Below the pieces are notes generated by a model, which did not search any database, was not told where the DNA came from, and was given only the letters and a program-made list of their open reading frames with translations. Positions 38,052 through 46,974 of a DNA stretch of 64,000 nucleotides are shown piece after piece. The stretch is taken from positions 310,001 through 374,000 of the forward strand of contig CBDAUF010000002.1 of assembly GCA_965200535.1 (NCBI GenBank). The letters run 5' to 3'. The number at the start of each line of letters is the position of its first letter. Positions within the stretch are counted from its first letter, which is position 1. This DNA comes from MPNO01 sp965200535 (GTDB lineage Bacteria; Pseudomonadota; Alphaproteobacteria; MPNO01). A program made the translations under genes and the position numbers.

Positions 38052-38473
38052 GCCCCGGCCCCTGCTGCCGCGCCGTTTGACCCGCCGGGCGCCGGATCCG
38101 TACGGGCTCCGGCGATGCGGCCGGCGTCCCGCGGTCCTCCGAGCAGGTTCACCGCGCCTTTCGGTCCGGCGACGACGATCTCGGTGACCGTGCGTTCGTT
38201 GCCTTCCCGGTCGCGGTATTCGCGGGAGGCGAGCCTGCCCTCGACCAGCACCGCGGTTCCTTTGCGAAGCCGCTTCTCGACGATGTCCGCCGCTGGGCCG
38301 TAGACGATGATGCGGTGCCATTCGGTGCGTTCGACGAACCCGCCGTCCTTTCCCTTCCATCTCTCCGCGGTCGCCAGGGAGAACGAGGCCGCCTTGCCGC
38401 CGTTCGGCAGGGTGCGGATCTCGGGGTCGCGCCCGGCGTGGCCGAGCAGCGTCGCGCGGTTCATGGTCAGCAT
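38048..38473 (-). CDS. ssb: Single-stranded DNA-binding protein inside the tra operon
   Basis: 141 residues from ATG 38473. OB-fold SSB signature: MNRATLLGHAGRDPEIRTL, AASFSLATAERWKGKDG, RTEWHRIIVYG, LVEGRLASREYRDREG. The C-terminus is Pro/Gly/Ala-rich and lacks the acidic DD-x-IPF tip found in the first ICE SSB (11896), so it may not recruit the host SSB partners. Location between traW and traU suggests a role with transferred single strands. Confidence 0.9.
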   Translation of the reverse strand: MLTMNRATLLGHAGRDPEIRTLPNGGKAASFSLATAERWKGKDGGFVERTEWHRIIVYGPAADIVEKRLRKGTAVLVEGRLASREYRDREGNERTVTEIVVAGPKGAVNLLGGPRDAGRIAGARTDPAPGGSNGAAAGAGA

Positions 38474-38477
38474 GGGT

Positions 38478-39149
38478 TCAGTCCTCCTCCGGGCCTTTCC
38501 GGTCCTCGACCGGGATCTGGGTGAGGCGCAGATGCGCGCCTTCGCGGGTCATCAGGGTCGGTGTGAGGCGCAGGCCGAAGCGCCCGGCGAGCCTGCCGGC
38601 GGTATCGAAGAAGAAGGGCCTGCCGTGGCGGCGCATGAGGTCGAGCGGCCGGCCGGCGAGCAGCACGATCTTCGCCGGCTTCGCGTGGGCGAGGGCCCAT
38701 CCGACCTCGGCCTCGCGCCTTCCGTCGATGAACAGCAGATCGCGCGTCAGCGGCATGTGGGCGAAGGGATCGATCCGGGTTCCGGCGGCGGCGATCAGCG
38801 TGCCGTCCGGACCGCGGACATCCTGCGCGACGGTGATCGCCGGATCGAACAGCCGGCTGCGGCGGTCTCGCGCGGGTGCGATGCCCGGCACGGGATCGGG
38901 TTCCTCCAGCCTGCGCCGGGCGTGCTCGCGGGCCTTCGTCTCCAGGCGGGCCATCCCGCCCGATCGCTGCATGTCCTGCAGCCGCGCCGCGATCTGCGTG
39001 AGCAGGTCCGGCTCGGCGATCGGCCAGGTGGCGCCGCGGATGCCGAGATCGCGCGCCGCCGCCGACACGGCCAGCAACGACGACGCCAGCAGGACGGTCA
39101 GCGCAAGACCGGCGGCGTGCCGACAGGACGGCGGACCTACCCACATCAT
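38478..39149 (-). CDS. traW: TraW periplasmic pilus-assembly protein
   Basis: 223 residues with a signal peptide (LALTVLLASSLLAVSAAA). TraW features follow: RDLGIRGATWPIAEPDLL, DPAITVAQDVRGPDGTLIAA, GTRIDPFAHMPLTRDLLFID and a C-terminal GLRLTPTLMTREGAHLRL. TraW with TrbC is needed for pilus assembly. Start overlaps the signal-peptidase stop (ATGA); ssb starts 4 bp after its end. Confidence 0.92.
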   Translation of the reverse strand: MMWVGPPSCRHAAGLALTVLLASSLLAVSAAARDLGIRGATWPIAEPDLLTQIAARLQDMQRSGGMARLETKAREHARRRLEEPDPVPGIAPARDRRSRLFDPAITVAQDVRGPDGTLIAAAGTRIDPFAHMPLTRDLLFIDGRREAEVGWALAHAKPAKIVLLAGRPLDLMRRHGRPFFFDTAGRLAGRFGLRLTPTLMTREGAHLRLTQIPVEDRKGPEED

Positions 39150-39703
39150 CGCCTTGTCCCCGTCGCCGGAACCGGACGGACGCTTTTCGGTTCGACCAGC
39201 GGCCCTTCAAGCCCGAGCCACGGGATGTCGGGCAGGGCGGCCGCGCGCCCGAGAATGCGCTTCCGGGGCACCAGGCCGATCCCGGCATAGCGGCTGTCGT
39301 GGCTGTCGGGATGGTCGGCGTGCAGGAAGTAACGGCCGGGCGGGACGATCCCGGGCGCGATGGGCTCGAGTGCGCGCCCGTCGAGCGCCCGCGTCTTCGC
39401 CCGGCCCAGTGCAATCTTGCCGACCCGCACAACGCGCTCGGCATCCACGGTGACCGCCATGCCGGGCAGGCCGCGCACGATCTTGAGCCAGGGCACCGGC
39501 GATCCCACGGCGTCGGGCGGGTCGAACAGCACCGCGTCGCCGATCGCGGGATCGCCGAACAGGGGCAGGGCGAGATAGCCCCAGGCGCCGTCCGACCAGC
39601 TCGCGTTGACATGCACGCGCGACGCCGCGGCGAGCCAGAGGCAGGAGAGCACCGACAGACAGGCGAGCCCGGCCCGCTTTCCGCCGCGGCGGGACGCGCT
39701 CAT
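39146..39703 (-). CDS. S26-family conjugation signal peptidase
   Basis: 185 residues. N-terminal membrane segment (AGLACLSVLSCLWLAAASRV), then the Ser box NASWSDGAWGYLAL and the Lys box PWLKIVRGLPGMAVTV (general base). GRYFLHADHPDSHDSRYAG matches the DN-S-DSR-G box of TraF-type/LepB peptidases. It probably matures the pilin encoded at 47264-47584. It overlaps trbI and traW by 4 bp each. RP4 TraF is the prototype, but the symbol traF is used here for the F-type gene, so none is given. Confidence 0.88.
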   Translation of the reverse strand: MSASRRGGKRAGLACLSVLSCLWLAAASRVHVNASWSDGAWGYLALPLFGDPAIGDAVLFDPPDAVGSPVPWLKIVRGLPGMAVTVDAERVVRVGKIALGRAKTRALDGRALEPIAPGIVPPGRYFLHADHPDSHDSRYAGIGLVPRKRILGRAAALPDIPWLGLEGPLVEPKSVRPVPATGTRR

Positions 39704-40071
39704 CGCCGGCGCTCCCGGACCTCGTCCGCATACTCCAGCCGCCAGGCGAGCACATGGCGCAGACTGTCGGTGAGGTCGGGGGCGCCCGCGACCACCGTCC
39801 GGGCGGGCAGCAGCACGGTGCGGCCGTCTCGCGCGAGGTCCGCCAGCGCATCCTCCAGCGCCGCCGCCCAGGCGCGGGCGGCAGCAGCGGACTCCGCGGG
39901 CGGCAGGTCGGAACGGGCCGCGTCGCCGGCCCGCTCCGCCACGATCTCCGCGAGCCGCACGGTCGCGATGCGCGGCCCGCCGTCCGCCAGACGCACCGTC
40001 ACCGCGGCTACCGCCGCCGCCACGCCTGCCGACAACAGCGCCGCGGAGACGACGGTCGCCCGCGCGCTCAC
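39700..40071 (-). CDS. trbI: TrbI-like protein of F-type conjugation
   Basis: 123 residues: a single N-terminal membrane segment (VVSAALLSAGVAAAVAAVTV), then a helical periplasmic part with ALEDALADLARDGRTVLLPA and VVAGAPDLTDSLRHVLAWRL, as in F-type TrbI. F TrbI influences pilus retraction and length. Overlaps the next gene by 4 bp. Confidence 0.85.
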   Translation of the reverse strand: MSARATVVSAALLSAGVAAAVAAVTVRLADGGPRIATVRLAEIVAERAGDAARSDLPPAESAAAARAWAAALEDALADLARDGRTVLLPARTVVAGAPDLTDSLRHVLAWRLEYADEVRERRR

Positions 40072-40304
40072 CGCCTGCCCCCCGCCGCGGCCCCGGCCGT
40101 CATCGAGACATAGGCCCGGGTCTCGCGGTGCTTGAACCAGGCCGTGCCGTCCTCGTCGTGGAACATGTACATGTAGTGCCCGGCCCAGTTGCGCGCGGAC
40201 CGCTCGACGGACAGCACGCCCGTGCGGATCGCGGCCCGGAACACGTCTTCCGCGTCCCGTACCACCCGGATCTGCGGCTCATGAAGCCTGTTGCCTGTCA
40301 TCAT
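40068..40304 (-). CDS. Small ICE tra-cluster protein, 78 residues
   Basis: ATG 40304, 78 residues (MTGNRLHEPQIRVVRDAEDV, then WAGHYMYMFHDEDGTAWFKH). The aromatic-rich core suggests a small folded protein. No family name is known to me. It starts inside the previous gene (26-bp overlap) and its stop overlaps trbI, so it is translated as part of the operon. Confidence 0.6.
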   Translation of the reverse strand: MMTGNRLHEPQIRVVRDAEDVFRAAIRTGVLSVERSARNWAGHYMYMFHDEDGTAWFKHRETRAYVSMTAGAAAGGRR

Positions 40305-41016
40305 CGTCCTGCTCCTCCTCCTGTGTTTCCGTTCCTTGCGCCTGCGGTATGTGCGCGACATCGCTGTCCTCCACTTCGATGCGTTCGGTCGTCTGCGTAT
40401 TCCCGGCTTCGGCGCCGGCGCTGCCGGGCGGGGCTGCGAGCGCCCGGAAGCGGGCGAGCCAGAGCTTCGCGGCGCGCCCCGGCCCCACCGGGCGGATGCG
40501 CCGGCGCAGCGGCGGGAAGGCGGTGCCGCCGCCGGCATCGGCGTCCACGAGGTCGCGGCGCTCGGCCGCTCCCGTCATGCGGCGCACGAAACGGAGCAGC
40601 TCCGCCTGTTCCTCCGCGAGCACGGGATCGAGCCCTGCCGCCTCGCGCACTGCGCACTCGATGCCGGCGGCGAGCCTGGCGCTCCGTTCCACCGCCCGCT
40701 GAGACGCGGGCGGCATGCCGCGCAGCCAGACCGACGGCGCATCGGCAATCAGCGCATGCAGCGCGAGCCGCCGCCGGTCTTCGGTCTCCAGCCCGTCGAG
40801 GGCATCGATCTCCTCGCTGACGACGACGGCGTGCGCCGCGAGCGAGTGGTACTGCCGGGTCCGTCCGCCGAAGCGGCAGGTGTTGGCCAGCACGTGGGCC
40901 AGCGCCTCGAAGTCGATGCCGGCTGCCGCCACACCCTCCGGGCCGCCCGGCCAGGCCAGCGGCCGTTCCCTCTCTGCGCCGGTCGTCTGCGCTCGTATTC
41001 TCCTGCGTGCGCTCAT
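40279..41016 (-). CDS. Degenerate HD-domain protein in the tra operon
   Basis: 245 residues. Residues about 30-165 follow the layout of phage/plasmid HD phosphohydrolases: IDFEALAHVLANTCRFGG, TRQYHSLAAHAVVVSEEI, LALHALIADAPSVWLRGMP, then a helical segment. In active members the second block reads LHDA; here it is LHAL, and the later Asp is not obvious. The metal site is therefore probably lost. The C-terminal 60 residues are acidic and disordered. Its start overlaps the traC stop (ATGA). Confidence 0.65.
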   Translation of the reverse strand: MSARRRIRAQTTGAERERPLAWPGGPEGVAAAGIDFEALAHVLANTCRFGGRTRQYHSLAAHAVVVSEEIDALDGLETEDRRRLALHALIADAPSVWLRGMPPASQRAVERSARLAAGIECAVREAAGLDPVLAEEQAELLRFVRRMTGAAERRDLVDADAGGGTAFPPLRRRIRPVGPGRAAKLWLARFRALAAPPGSAGAEAGNTQTTERIEVEDSDVAHIPQAQGTETQEEEQDDDDRQQAS

Positions 41017-43646
41017 CTGCGCCCTCCTTCGATCACTGTTTGTTCTCTTGCGGGATCAAAAGAAGAGCCCGCATCCCCGTCAGCGGCCCCGCTCCGGGAC
41101 CCGGCATTCGTGCGGGGCGCGCTGCCGGCTTCCCCCGCGATGCGGTCGATGGCCTCGACGGTGGAAAGCCCCTCCGCCTTGAGCCTCTCGACCTCGGCGA
41201 ACGCCGGCCCGCGCGAGGAGAACAGCGCCACCGACCACGGATCGAGCACCAGGCGCGCCACCCGCCAGCCATCCGGGCCGTGCAGCACCAGTTCGGCGTA
41301 CCTGCCGTCGGCGGTGGTCAGGCTCTTCAGCGCCCGCTCCATGCCGGGGTCGCAGTGGATGCGCTTCTCCTGCTTCAGCAGTTCGACCGACTCGTCCTTC
41401 TGGGAAAGGAAGATCACCCAGTCCGAGTTCTCCCAGGCGGCCCGCGCCGCCGGGTTGGCGTAGTAGTCGTTGACCGACTGGGTGCCGGTGATCAGCGCAC
41501 CGCGGTACTTCCTCGCCCTGCGGGCCGCTCCTTCGAGGAAGGCGCGGCTGTCGTCGCCCGAGAGCAGGTCCCAGGCCTCGTCGATGACGATCGCCTTCGC
41601 CCGTGTGCGGGGGCCGTGATACATGCGCTGGGTGGCGAGGAAGACCACCAGCATCAGCACCACGCCCTGCACGTCGCCTCGTCCCTTGAGTTCGGCGAGT
41701 TCGAACACGGTCATGGCGTTGTCGAGATCGGGGACATCGCTGCTCGCGAAGAGCCGCCCCATGGCGCCGCCCGGGCACCACGGCCCCAGGGCGACCGCCA
41801 TGTCGGCGGCCCGCCGGTCGTCCCTTGCCTCGAGATGGCGGCGCACCGTGCCCAGATCGGCCCCGTTGCCCGCCTCGTCCCAGGCGGCGGCGATGGCCTC
41901 CGCGACCAGCGCCGCTTCGATGTCGTCTATGGAACCCCTGCGCCGGCACATCCGGCCGATGACCCCGGCCAGCATGGCGAAGCATTCCTCGCGGTAGTCG
42001 CCGTCATGTTCGGCCGTCGCCGTGTCGATCATGGCGAAGGGGTTGAGGCAGGCCGGGTCCTTGCCGAAGGCGCCGAAGGCGCCGCCGAGCGCCTCCGCCG
42101 TGTGCTGGAAGGACCGTCCGTCGTCGATCACCACGGCTTCGCCGCCGGCGGCGACGATGCCGGTCACGAGTTCCTGCATCAGCACCGACTTGCCCGAGCC
42201 CGACTTGCCGGTGACGGCGACGTTGTAGTTGCCGGCCGTGTTGGCGAAGGGCGACCAGCAGGCCGGCTGGCCGCGGCGGCCGATCAGGAACAGGACCGGC
42301 GGGGTCTCCGCATCGAAGCGCTGTCCGCGCCATTCGCCGTGCACCGGGGCGAGGTTTGCGGCGGACGAGGTGAGCAGGGTCTTCATTCTGCCGAAGCGTT
42401 CGAGGTCGGCGTCGAGCCCGCCGGCCGCCGCCATCGGCAGGCAGGCGAGCCAGGACGGGAGCTGGACGTAGCGCTCCGCCTGCATCCGCCAGCCCTGGCC
42501 GTGATAGATCGCGCGCACCGCCTGCTCGGCCTCGTCGAGACCGTCGAGGGGGGCATAGACCGCCGCCATGTAGCAGGCTTTGACCAGCCGCTCGCCATCT
42601 TTGAGACGCTCGGTGACGAACTGCCAGTCGGCCGCCTTCTCGGGGAGCCCGGGCAAGTAGCGCGCGATGCCCGTGCCGGCCTGTTGCGTCGCCCGCGCGG
42701 ACTTGAGGAAGGCTCTCTCGCCGTCGGCCGCCTCGCCGGTCGTGACGGTGAGACAGGTCAGCACCGGGCAGCCCGGCTGGAGGAAGTCGCGGTGGAAGTC
42801 GCCGATCAGCGCGTTGCCCCGCCAGCCCGGCCACACCTCGGGGAAGGCCGTGGCGGTCAGGACGCGCACCGCGACGTCCGTTCCATCCGGGCGATGGAAC
42901 AGGAGGCCGGTGGGCGCGACGGTCAGCGCCCGTCCCGGCGCCGCGCACTGGAGGTGGATCGGATCGCGCGGCGACCAGCGCCGCTGCGGGCGGTGGAGCG
43001 GCGTGGGCGTTCCGGGTTCCGGACGGGGCGCGGTCTCCGGCGCCGCGAGTTCGGCGGCGAGCGAGAGCAGCGCGTCCGGCGCGAGCCGCCGCGCAGCGGC
43101 GCCGGCCGAGGCCAGCGTCCCTTCGAGCGCCCTGCGGAAGCCCGAGAGCGCGGTCTCCGGCGCCGGGCCGGGAGGGCCGGCCAGTGCGGCGCTGACGAAC
43201 ACCCGGCAGCCCGAGAGGGTGAAGGGCGGGCCGCCCGCATGCAGCGGCCGCCAGCCGGCATGGGACAGCTCACGTTCCCGGCGCTTCGCCATCGCCGCAT
43301 GGACCCCGCCCGCGCGTTCCCGCGGCCCGGCCCAGTCGGCGAGCGCCGCCCCGAAGCGTGGGCTCGCCCAGTGGATCGCCTGCAGGGTGCAGCGCTCGGG
43401 CGCCGCATCGGCGAGGGTGCCGGCGAGCGCCCCCAGCGTCTCCTCGTCGATCCCGGCGAAGGGCGGCAGTTCCAGCACGAAGCCGACGCTGCCCGCGTTG
43501 AGGTAGAGTTCGCTCCGCTCGTCGAAGGCGCGCCAGGGGAGGAGCTCGACCAGCGCGGAACCGGTCTCCGGCGGGATCCACGGCTCGAGCCCGGCCGGCC
43601 CCTCGAACAGGTCGAGCAGGCGGCGCGCCGCGCCGGCCCCGCTCAC
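41013..43646 (-). CDS. traC: TraC ATPase (VirB4-like)
   Basis: 877 residues from GTG 43646, overlapping the traV stop as GTGA. Features: FEGPAGLEPWIPPETGSALV N-terminal TraC block, Walker A VTGKSGSGKSVLMQEL (about residue 480), Walker B KAIVIDEAWDLLSGDD (about 688), RKYRGALITGTQSVNDYY and WVIFLSQKDESVELL. TraC powers pilus assembly at the inner membrane. An upstream extension to 44243 is antisense-like Arg/Gly-rich sequence overlapping traV. Confidence 0.93.
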   Translation of the reverse strand: MSGAGAARRLLDLFEGPAGLEPWIPPETGSALVELLPWRAFDERSELYLNAGSVGFVLELPPFAGIDEETLGALAGTLADAAPERCTLQAIHWASPRFGAALADWAGPRERAGGVHAAMAKRRERELSHAGWRPLHAGGPPFTLSGCRVFVSAALAGPPGPAPETALSGFRRALEGTLASAGAAARRLAPDALLSLAAELAAPETAPRPEPGTPTPLHRPQRRWSPRDPIHLQCAAPGRALTVAPTGLLFHRPDGTDVAVRVLTATAFPEVWPGWRGNALIGDFHRDFLQPGCPVLTCLTVTTGEAADGERAFLKSARATQQAGTGIARYLPGLPEKAADWQFVTERLKDGERLVKACYMAAVYAPLDGLDEAEQAVRAIYHGQGWRMQAERYVQLPSWLACLPMAAAGGLDADLERFGRMKTLLTSSAANLAPVHGEWRGQRFDAETPPVLFLIGRRGQPACWSPFANTAGNYNVAVTGKSGSGKSVLMQELVTGIVAAGGEAVVIDDGRSFQHTAEALGGAFGAFGKDPACLNPFAMIDTATAEHDGDYREECFAMLAGVIGRMCRRRGSIDDIEAALVAEAIAAAWDEAGNGADLGTVRRHLEARDDRRAADMAVALGPWCPGGAMGRLFASSDVPDLDNAMTVFELAELKGRGDVQGVVLMLVVFLATQRMYHGPRTRAKAIVIDEAWDLLSGDDSRAFLEGAARRARKYRGALITGTQSVNDYYANPAARAAWENSDWVIFLSQKDESVELLKQEKRIHCDPGMERALKSLTTADGRYAELVLHGPDGWRVARLVLDPWSVALFSSRGPAFAEVERLKAEGLSTVEAIDRIAGEAGSAPRTNAGSRSGAADGDAGSSFDPAREQTVIEGGRR

Positions 43647-44353
43647 GGCAGCCTCCAGCCGGCCGGTGCGATCACCGCGCGCACCCACGCGCCCTCGCGG
43701 TAGATGCCGTCCGCATCGATCCAGGGCGCGATCCAGATTCGGCCGATCTCCTCCGGCGCGCGCAGGCTCTCTCCGGACGGGCCGGTTTCCCGGTCCATCC
43801 TCGCCGCCGCAGCGGCTTCTTCCGATGCCGGCAAGACGGCACGGTCGGTTTCTGCATCGGCGGTCTCCGCCGCCACGTGGGCATCGGGCGCCGACGCAAC
43901 CGCCGCTCCGGACTCTCTGCCCGCATGCATGACCTCCCGGGCAGCGGTCTCCGCTGTGTCCGGAACGGCGGTGTCGTGTTCGCCATCGGCGGCGAGCCCG
44001 GAGAACAGCCCGGCGAGCCAGGCGAACGGTCCGCAGCCGGCGTTGCAGCCGCGCCGACCGGCATCGCCAGCCGTCTCCGGCGCACCGCCCCCGCTGCCCG
44101 CATGCCGGAGCGGGTTCCCCGCGGCGGGGGGTGTCCCGCCCCGCGTTCTCTCCGGCGCATGTGCTCCCGGCACGCGTGTCTCCGGCGCCGCCGGGTCGGC
44201 GGCGGCGACGCTCGTGCACACCGTCCCCTGGGCCAGGGGGCACTGCCAGTCGTCCACCACATGGCCCGCCGAACAGGCGCCCAGCATGAGCGCTGCGCCG
44301 CCCGCCATCGCCGACGCCCGCAGGCGCTCGGCAAACCTCCCCGCGTCAGTCAT
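43643..44353 (-). CDS. traV: TraV outer-membrane lipoprotein
   Basis: 236 residues from ATG 44353. The lipobox LMLGACSAGHV gives an N-terminal lipid-modified Cys. A Cys-containing block DDWQCPLAQGTVCTSVAAAD is TraV-like. The middle is low-complexity. The C-terminus RIWIAPWIDADGIYREGAWV matches the TraV end. It anchors TraK and TraB to the outer membrane. Overlaps traB by 8 bp. Confidence 0.88.
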   Translation of the reverse strand: MTDAGRFAERLRASAMAGGAALMLGACSAGHVVDDWQCPLAQGTVCTSVAAADPAAPETRVPGAHAPERTRGGTPPAAGNPLRHAGSGGGAPETAGDAGRRGCNAGCGPFAWLAGLFSGLAADGEHDTAVPDTAETAAREVMHAGRESGAAVASAPDAHVAAETADAETDRAVLPASEEAAAAARMDRETGPSGESLRAPEEIGRIWIAPWIDADGIYREGAWVRAVIAPAGWRLP

Positions 44354-45590
44354 TCCTCTTCCTCCCCTTGCGCTTCGCATCCGTCCTGCCGTCGAGCCAG
44401 GCGCCCTCGATGAACACCACCGTCACCCGCGTCCCCGCCTGAAGCTGGATCACCGGCTGGTACTGCTCGGCGCGGCGGATCAGGTAGTCGGCGACCTTGG
44501 GGCCGGCGCTCCCGGCGCCCGCGCCGAGGCCCGCGCGGCCGATGTCGCCGAGCCCGCTGTTGGCCACCGCGGCCGATGCCGCGCCCGTCGCCACCGCCTG
44601 CGGCGCGAATGCCCGCGACACTCCCTCGCCCACGCCGGAGACCATGCCGGCGAGGAACGCCTTCTCGACCAGCGCCCCCTCGCGGCTCACCACCGGGCCG
44701 CGCACCCCCGCCTTGCCGGCGCCGGCGACGAAGCCCGCGACCTCGGTCTCGATCACCGTGCCCGGCTCGCGGCCGGTGCAGGTCAGCGTGCGGAGCCGCG
44801 CATAGACCTTCTCGCTCGAGAGGTCGCCATGGGCTGCGCCGGTCACCGTGCAGCCGTCGAGATCGACCGGCAGGGCCGCCCCGTCCTCGGCCGCGGTCCA
44901 CGCCGGGCCCGCGATCCTGAGCAGCACCGGGCGCGGATCGCCCTGCGAGGAGACCCCGGCCGAGGCGTCCACACCCGCGAGCACCACCGCCCCGGCATGG
45001 CTGCCCGCCGGCAGCCAGGCGCCGATATCCTTCGCCGCCGGCGCTTCGAAGGCCTCTTCCGGATCGTCGAGGGTGAAGGTCTCGATCAGCCGACCCGGGC
45101 CGAACCCGGCTTCCTTCTTCTTCCCGGCGGCAGGCTGCACAGGGACGGTGCGCCGGAACTGCTCCCCTGCCGATGCGGCCTCCGCCGCACCGGTCCCGCC
45201 GGCGGCCTGGCCACGCTCCATCTCCGCGACCGCGGAGGCGAGACTGTCGATCGTCAGTCTGGCGTCCTCGGCGTCGGCGCCGAGCTTCCTGCGCAGGCGA
45301 TCGTTCTCCCGCGCCGACCGATCGGCCTTGTTCTCCATCTCGCTCAGCCGGGCTTCCATCTCGCCCAGCCTGGCCTCGGAACGCCGCGTCCAGCTCTCCT
45401 CGGCTGCGCCGGGCCCCACCAGTTCGGCCTCGATGCGGGCCTCCGGGCGGGGCCGCTTGCCGCCGTCCGCGGCGAGCCAGAAGGCGACCGCCAGAAGCAC
45501 CGCCGCGGCGATCGCGGAGAACAGCACCAGCTGCCGGTTGCGGACGCGGCGCGCATCGCCGTCGCGCGCGGACGGGGCGGGCGCGCTCAT
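44346..45590 (-). CDS. traB: TraB channel protein (VirB10/TrbI family)
   Basis: 414 residues: N-terminal membrane segment (LVLFSAIAAAVLLAVAFWLA), a coiled coil (about 70-115, EARLGEMEARLSEMENKADR), a linker, then the VirB10-like barrel: AWLPAGSHAGAVVLAGVDAS, PVLLRIAGPAWTAAEDGA, LDGCTVTGAAHGDLSSEKVY and QLQAGTRVTVVFIEGAWLDG. It spans the envelope. Overlaps traK by 4 bp. Confidence 0.93.
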   Translation of the reverse strand: MSAPAPSARDGDARRVRNRQLVLFSAIAAAVLLAVAFWLAADGGKRPRPEARIEAELVGPGAAEESWTRRSEARLGEMEARLSEMENKADRSARENDRLRRKLGADAEDARLTIDSLASAVAEMERGQAAGGTGAAEAASAGEQFRRTVPVQPAAGKKKEAGFGPGRLIETFTLDDPEEAFEAPAAKDIGAWLPAGSHAGAVVLAGVDASAGVSSQGDPRPVLLRIAGPAWTAAEDGAALPVDLDGCTVTGAAHGDLSSEKVYARLRTLTCTGREPGTVIETEVAGFVAGAGKAGVRGPVVSREGALVEKAFLAGMVSGVGEGVSRAFAPQAVATGAASAAVANSGLGDIGRAGLGAGAGSAGPKVADYLIRRAEQYQPVIQLQAGTRVTVVFIEGAWLDGRTDAKRKGRKRND

Positions 45591-46420
45591 CGCCCCGCTC
45601 CCGCCCGCCGCATCGGGGCGTTCTCTCGCACCGCGACTGCGAGCCGCCCCGCCATGCCCGTGCGCGCGGACATCCAGGCCGCCGCGATGCCGGGGCCGAG
45701 AGCCTCAGGGCCGAGACGGGCGGCGAACGCCGCCGCGTCCGCCGGCCCGTCGGCGCCCAGTTCGAACACCAGCGCCGTGAGGCGCGGCCCGCGCCATACT
45801 TCGACTGGCTGCAGTCCGCCGGCGGACACGGCCGCAACCGGCTCGACGGACCAGCCGGGCAGGGGCGCGCGCCGAACGACCGCCCGGATCGTGCCCGCCA
45901 GAGCGGCAATCCGTGCTTCGCCCGCCTCCGTCCTGTGCGACACGGCCTCCGGATTGCGGATCAGGATCTGCGCCGCCCCGTCTGCCGCGAGGGTCAGCAC
46001 CAGGCGGTAGGTGAAGCCCTTCTCGGTGCCGATGAAGAGCGGTACCGGAGAGCCCGCCGCCTCGCGCCCGCCGTCGCCCGCAAGCGGGCGCAGGTAGAGC
46101 GAGCCCGACCCCGGGTCGTGTTCGACCTGCAGCCCGCCGGGGCTCCGGACCACGCGCACGATGCGGTCGTCCGCGAGCGCGATGCGGCTCACCCCGTCCG
46201 AAACGATCCGCACCGGAAGCTCGGCATGGTCCGCCGCCTTCAGAACGATCGCGCCGGAAAGGCTTGTGCCGGAGACACTCGCGCCGGAAGCGCTCGCGAC
46301 GGCCGGGATCGGCATTGCCGAGACCGGCGCGGACAGCGCCGTATGGATGAGGAGTGCGGCAAGCAGCGCGCCTGCTCCCCTGCGGCTCGGGTGATTCCGG
46401 TCGTCGGGTCGTTCATCCAT
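45587..46420 (-). CDS. traK: TraK secretin-like outer-membrane protein
   Basis: 277 residues from ATG 46420, 2 bp after the traE stop. Signal-peptide region (GALLAALLIHTALSAPVSA). TraK-like strands: VRIVSDGVSRIALADDRIV, GSLYLRPLAGD, PLFIGTEKGFTYRLVLTLA, QILIRNPEA. It joins TraV and TraB in the outer ring of the channel. An ORF extension to 47152 is out-of-frame traE/traL sequence. Confidence 0.88.
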   Translation of the reverse strand: MDERPDDRNHPSRRGAGALLAALLIHTALSAPVSAMPIPAVASASGASVSGTSLSGAIVLKAADHAELPVRIVSDGVSRIALADDRIVRVVRSPGGLQVEHDPGSGSLYLRPLAGDGGREAAGSPVPLFIGTEKGFTYRLVLTLAADGAAQILIRNPEAVSHRTEAGEARIAALAGTIRAVVRRAPLPGWSVEPVAAVSAGGLQPVEVWRGPRLTALVFELGADGPADAAAFAARLGPEALGPGIAAAWMSARTGMAGRLAVAVRENAPMRRAGAGR

Positions 46421-46422
46421 CG

Positions 46423-46974
46423 TCAGTCCTCCAGTTGCTCGAAGCGCAGCAGCGCAAGCCGGCCGCCGTCGATGCGGAAGGCGAGGCGGTAGCGCCGCTT
46501 CTCGCGGAACGCCTCCTCGCGTCCGATCCAGGTCACCAGCTCGCCCGCGATCTCGGCGTTCAGCGCGCCCGCGTCGCTCTCGATGCTGCGCGGGTAAAAT
46601 GCGGTCGCGAGATCGCGCTTCGCCATCCGCTCCGCCTCCGCCGCCACCCAGGCGCCGATCGCGCCCCGGGCGGACGCATGCGCAAGCCGCGCCGCCGCGG
46701 CGCGCACATGGCCCGCGTTCTCCGGCGTCAGCGTCAGCAGCGTCACCGCCGCCGTGCGCGCCGCATCCTCCAGGTAGCGCCGCCCGGCCCAGCTCTCGCC
46801 CACCTCCCAGGCGGGCCCCGAGACCGCCGGGAGCAGCACCGTCACCCGCTCGCGGCTCACCACCCCGTGCGCCAGAACCAGGTTGGAGACGAGCGAGAGG
46901 CCCAGCAGACCGGCGATGACGACCCGCGTGTCCCGCGCCCGGCGGCGTTCGCCCTCCATCGCGTCCCGCCTCAT
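46423..46974 (-). CDS. traE: TraE conjugation protein
   Basis: 183 residues with one membrane segment (VVIAGLLGLSLVSNLVLAHG). TraE-like body: GPAWEVGESWAGRRYLEDAA, FYPRSIESDAGALN, WIGREEAFREKRRYRLAFRI and FEQLED. Equivalent to VirB5/TraE-type inner-membrane or periplasmic assembly proteins of the F system. Overlaps traL by 4 bp. Confidence 0.9.
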   Translation of the reverse strand: MRRDAMEGERRRARDTRVVIAGLLGLSLVSNLVLAHGVVSRERVTVLLPAVSGPAWEVGESWAGRRYLEDAARTAAVTLLTLTPENAGHVRAAAARLAHASARGAIGAWVAAEAERMAKRDLATAFYPRSIESDAGALNAEIAGELVTWIGREEAFREKRRYRLAFRIDGGRLALLRFEQLED

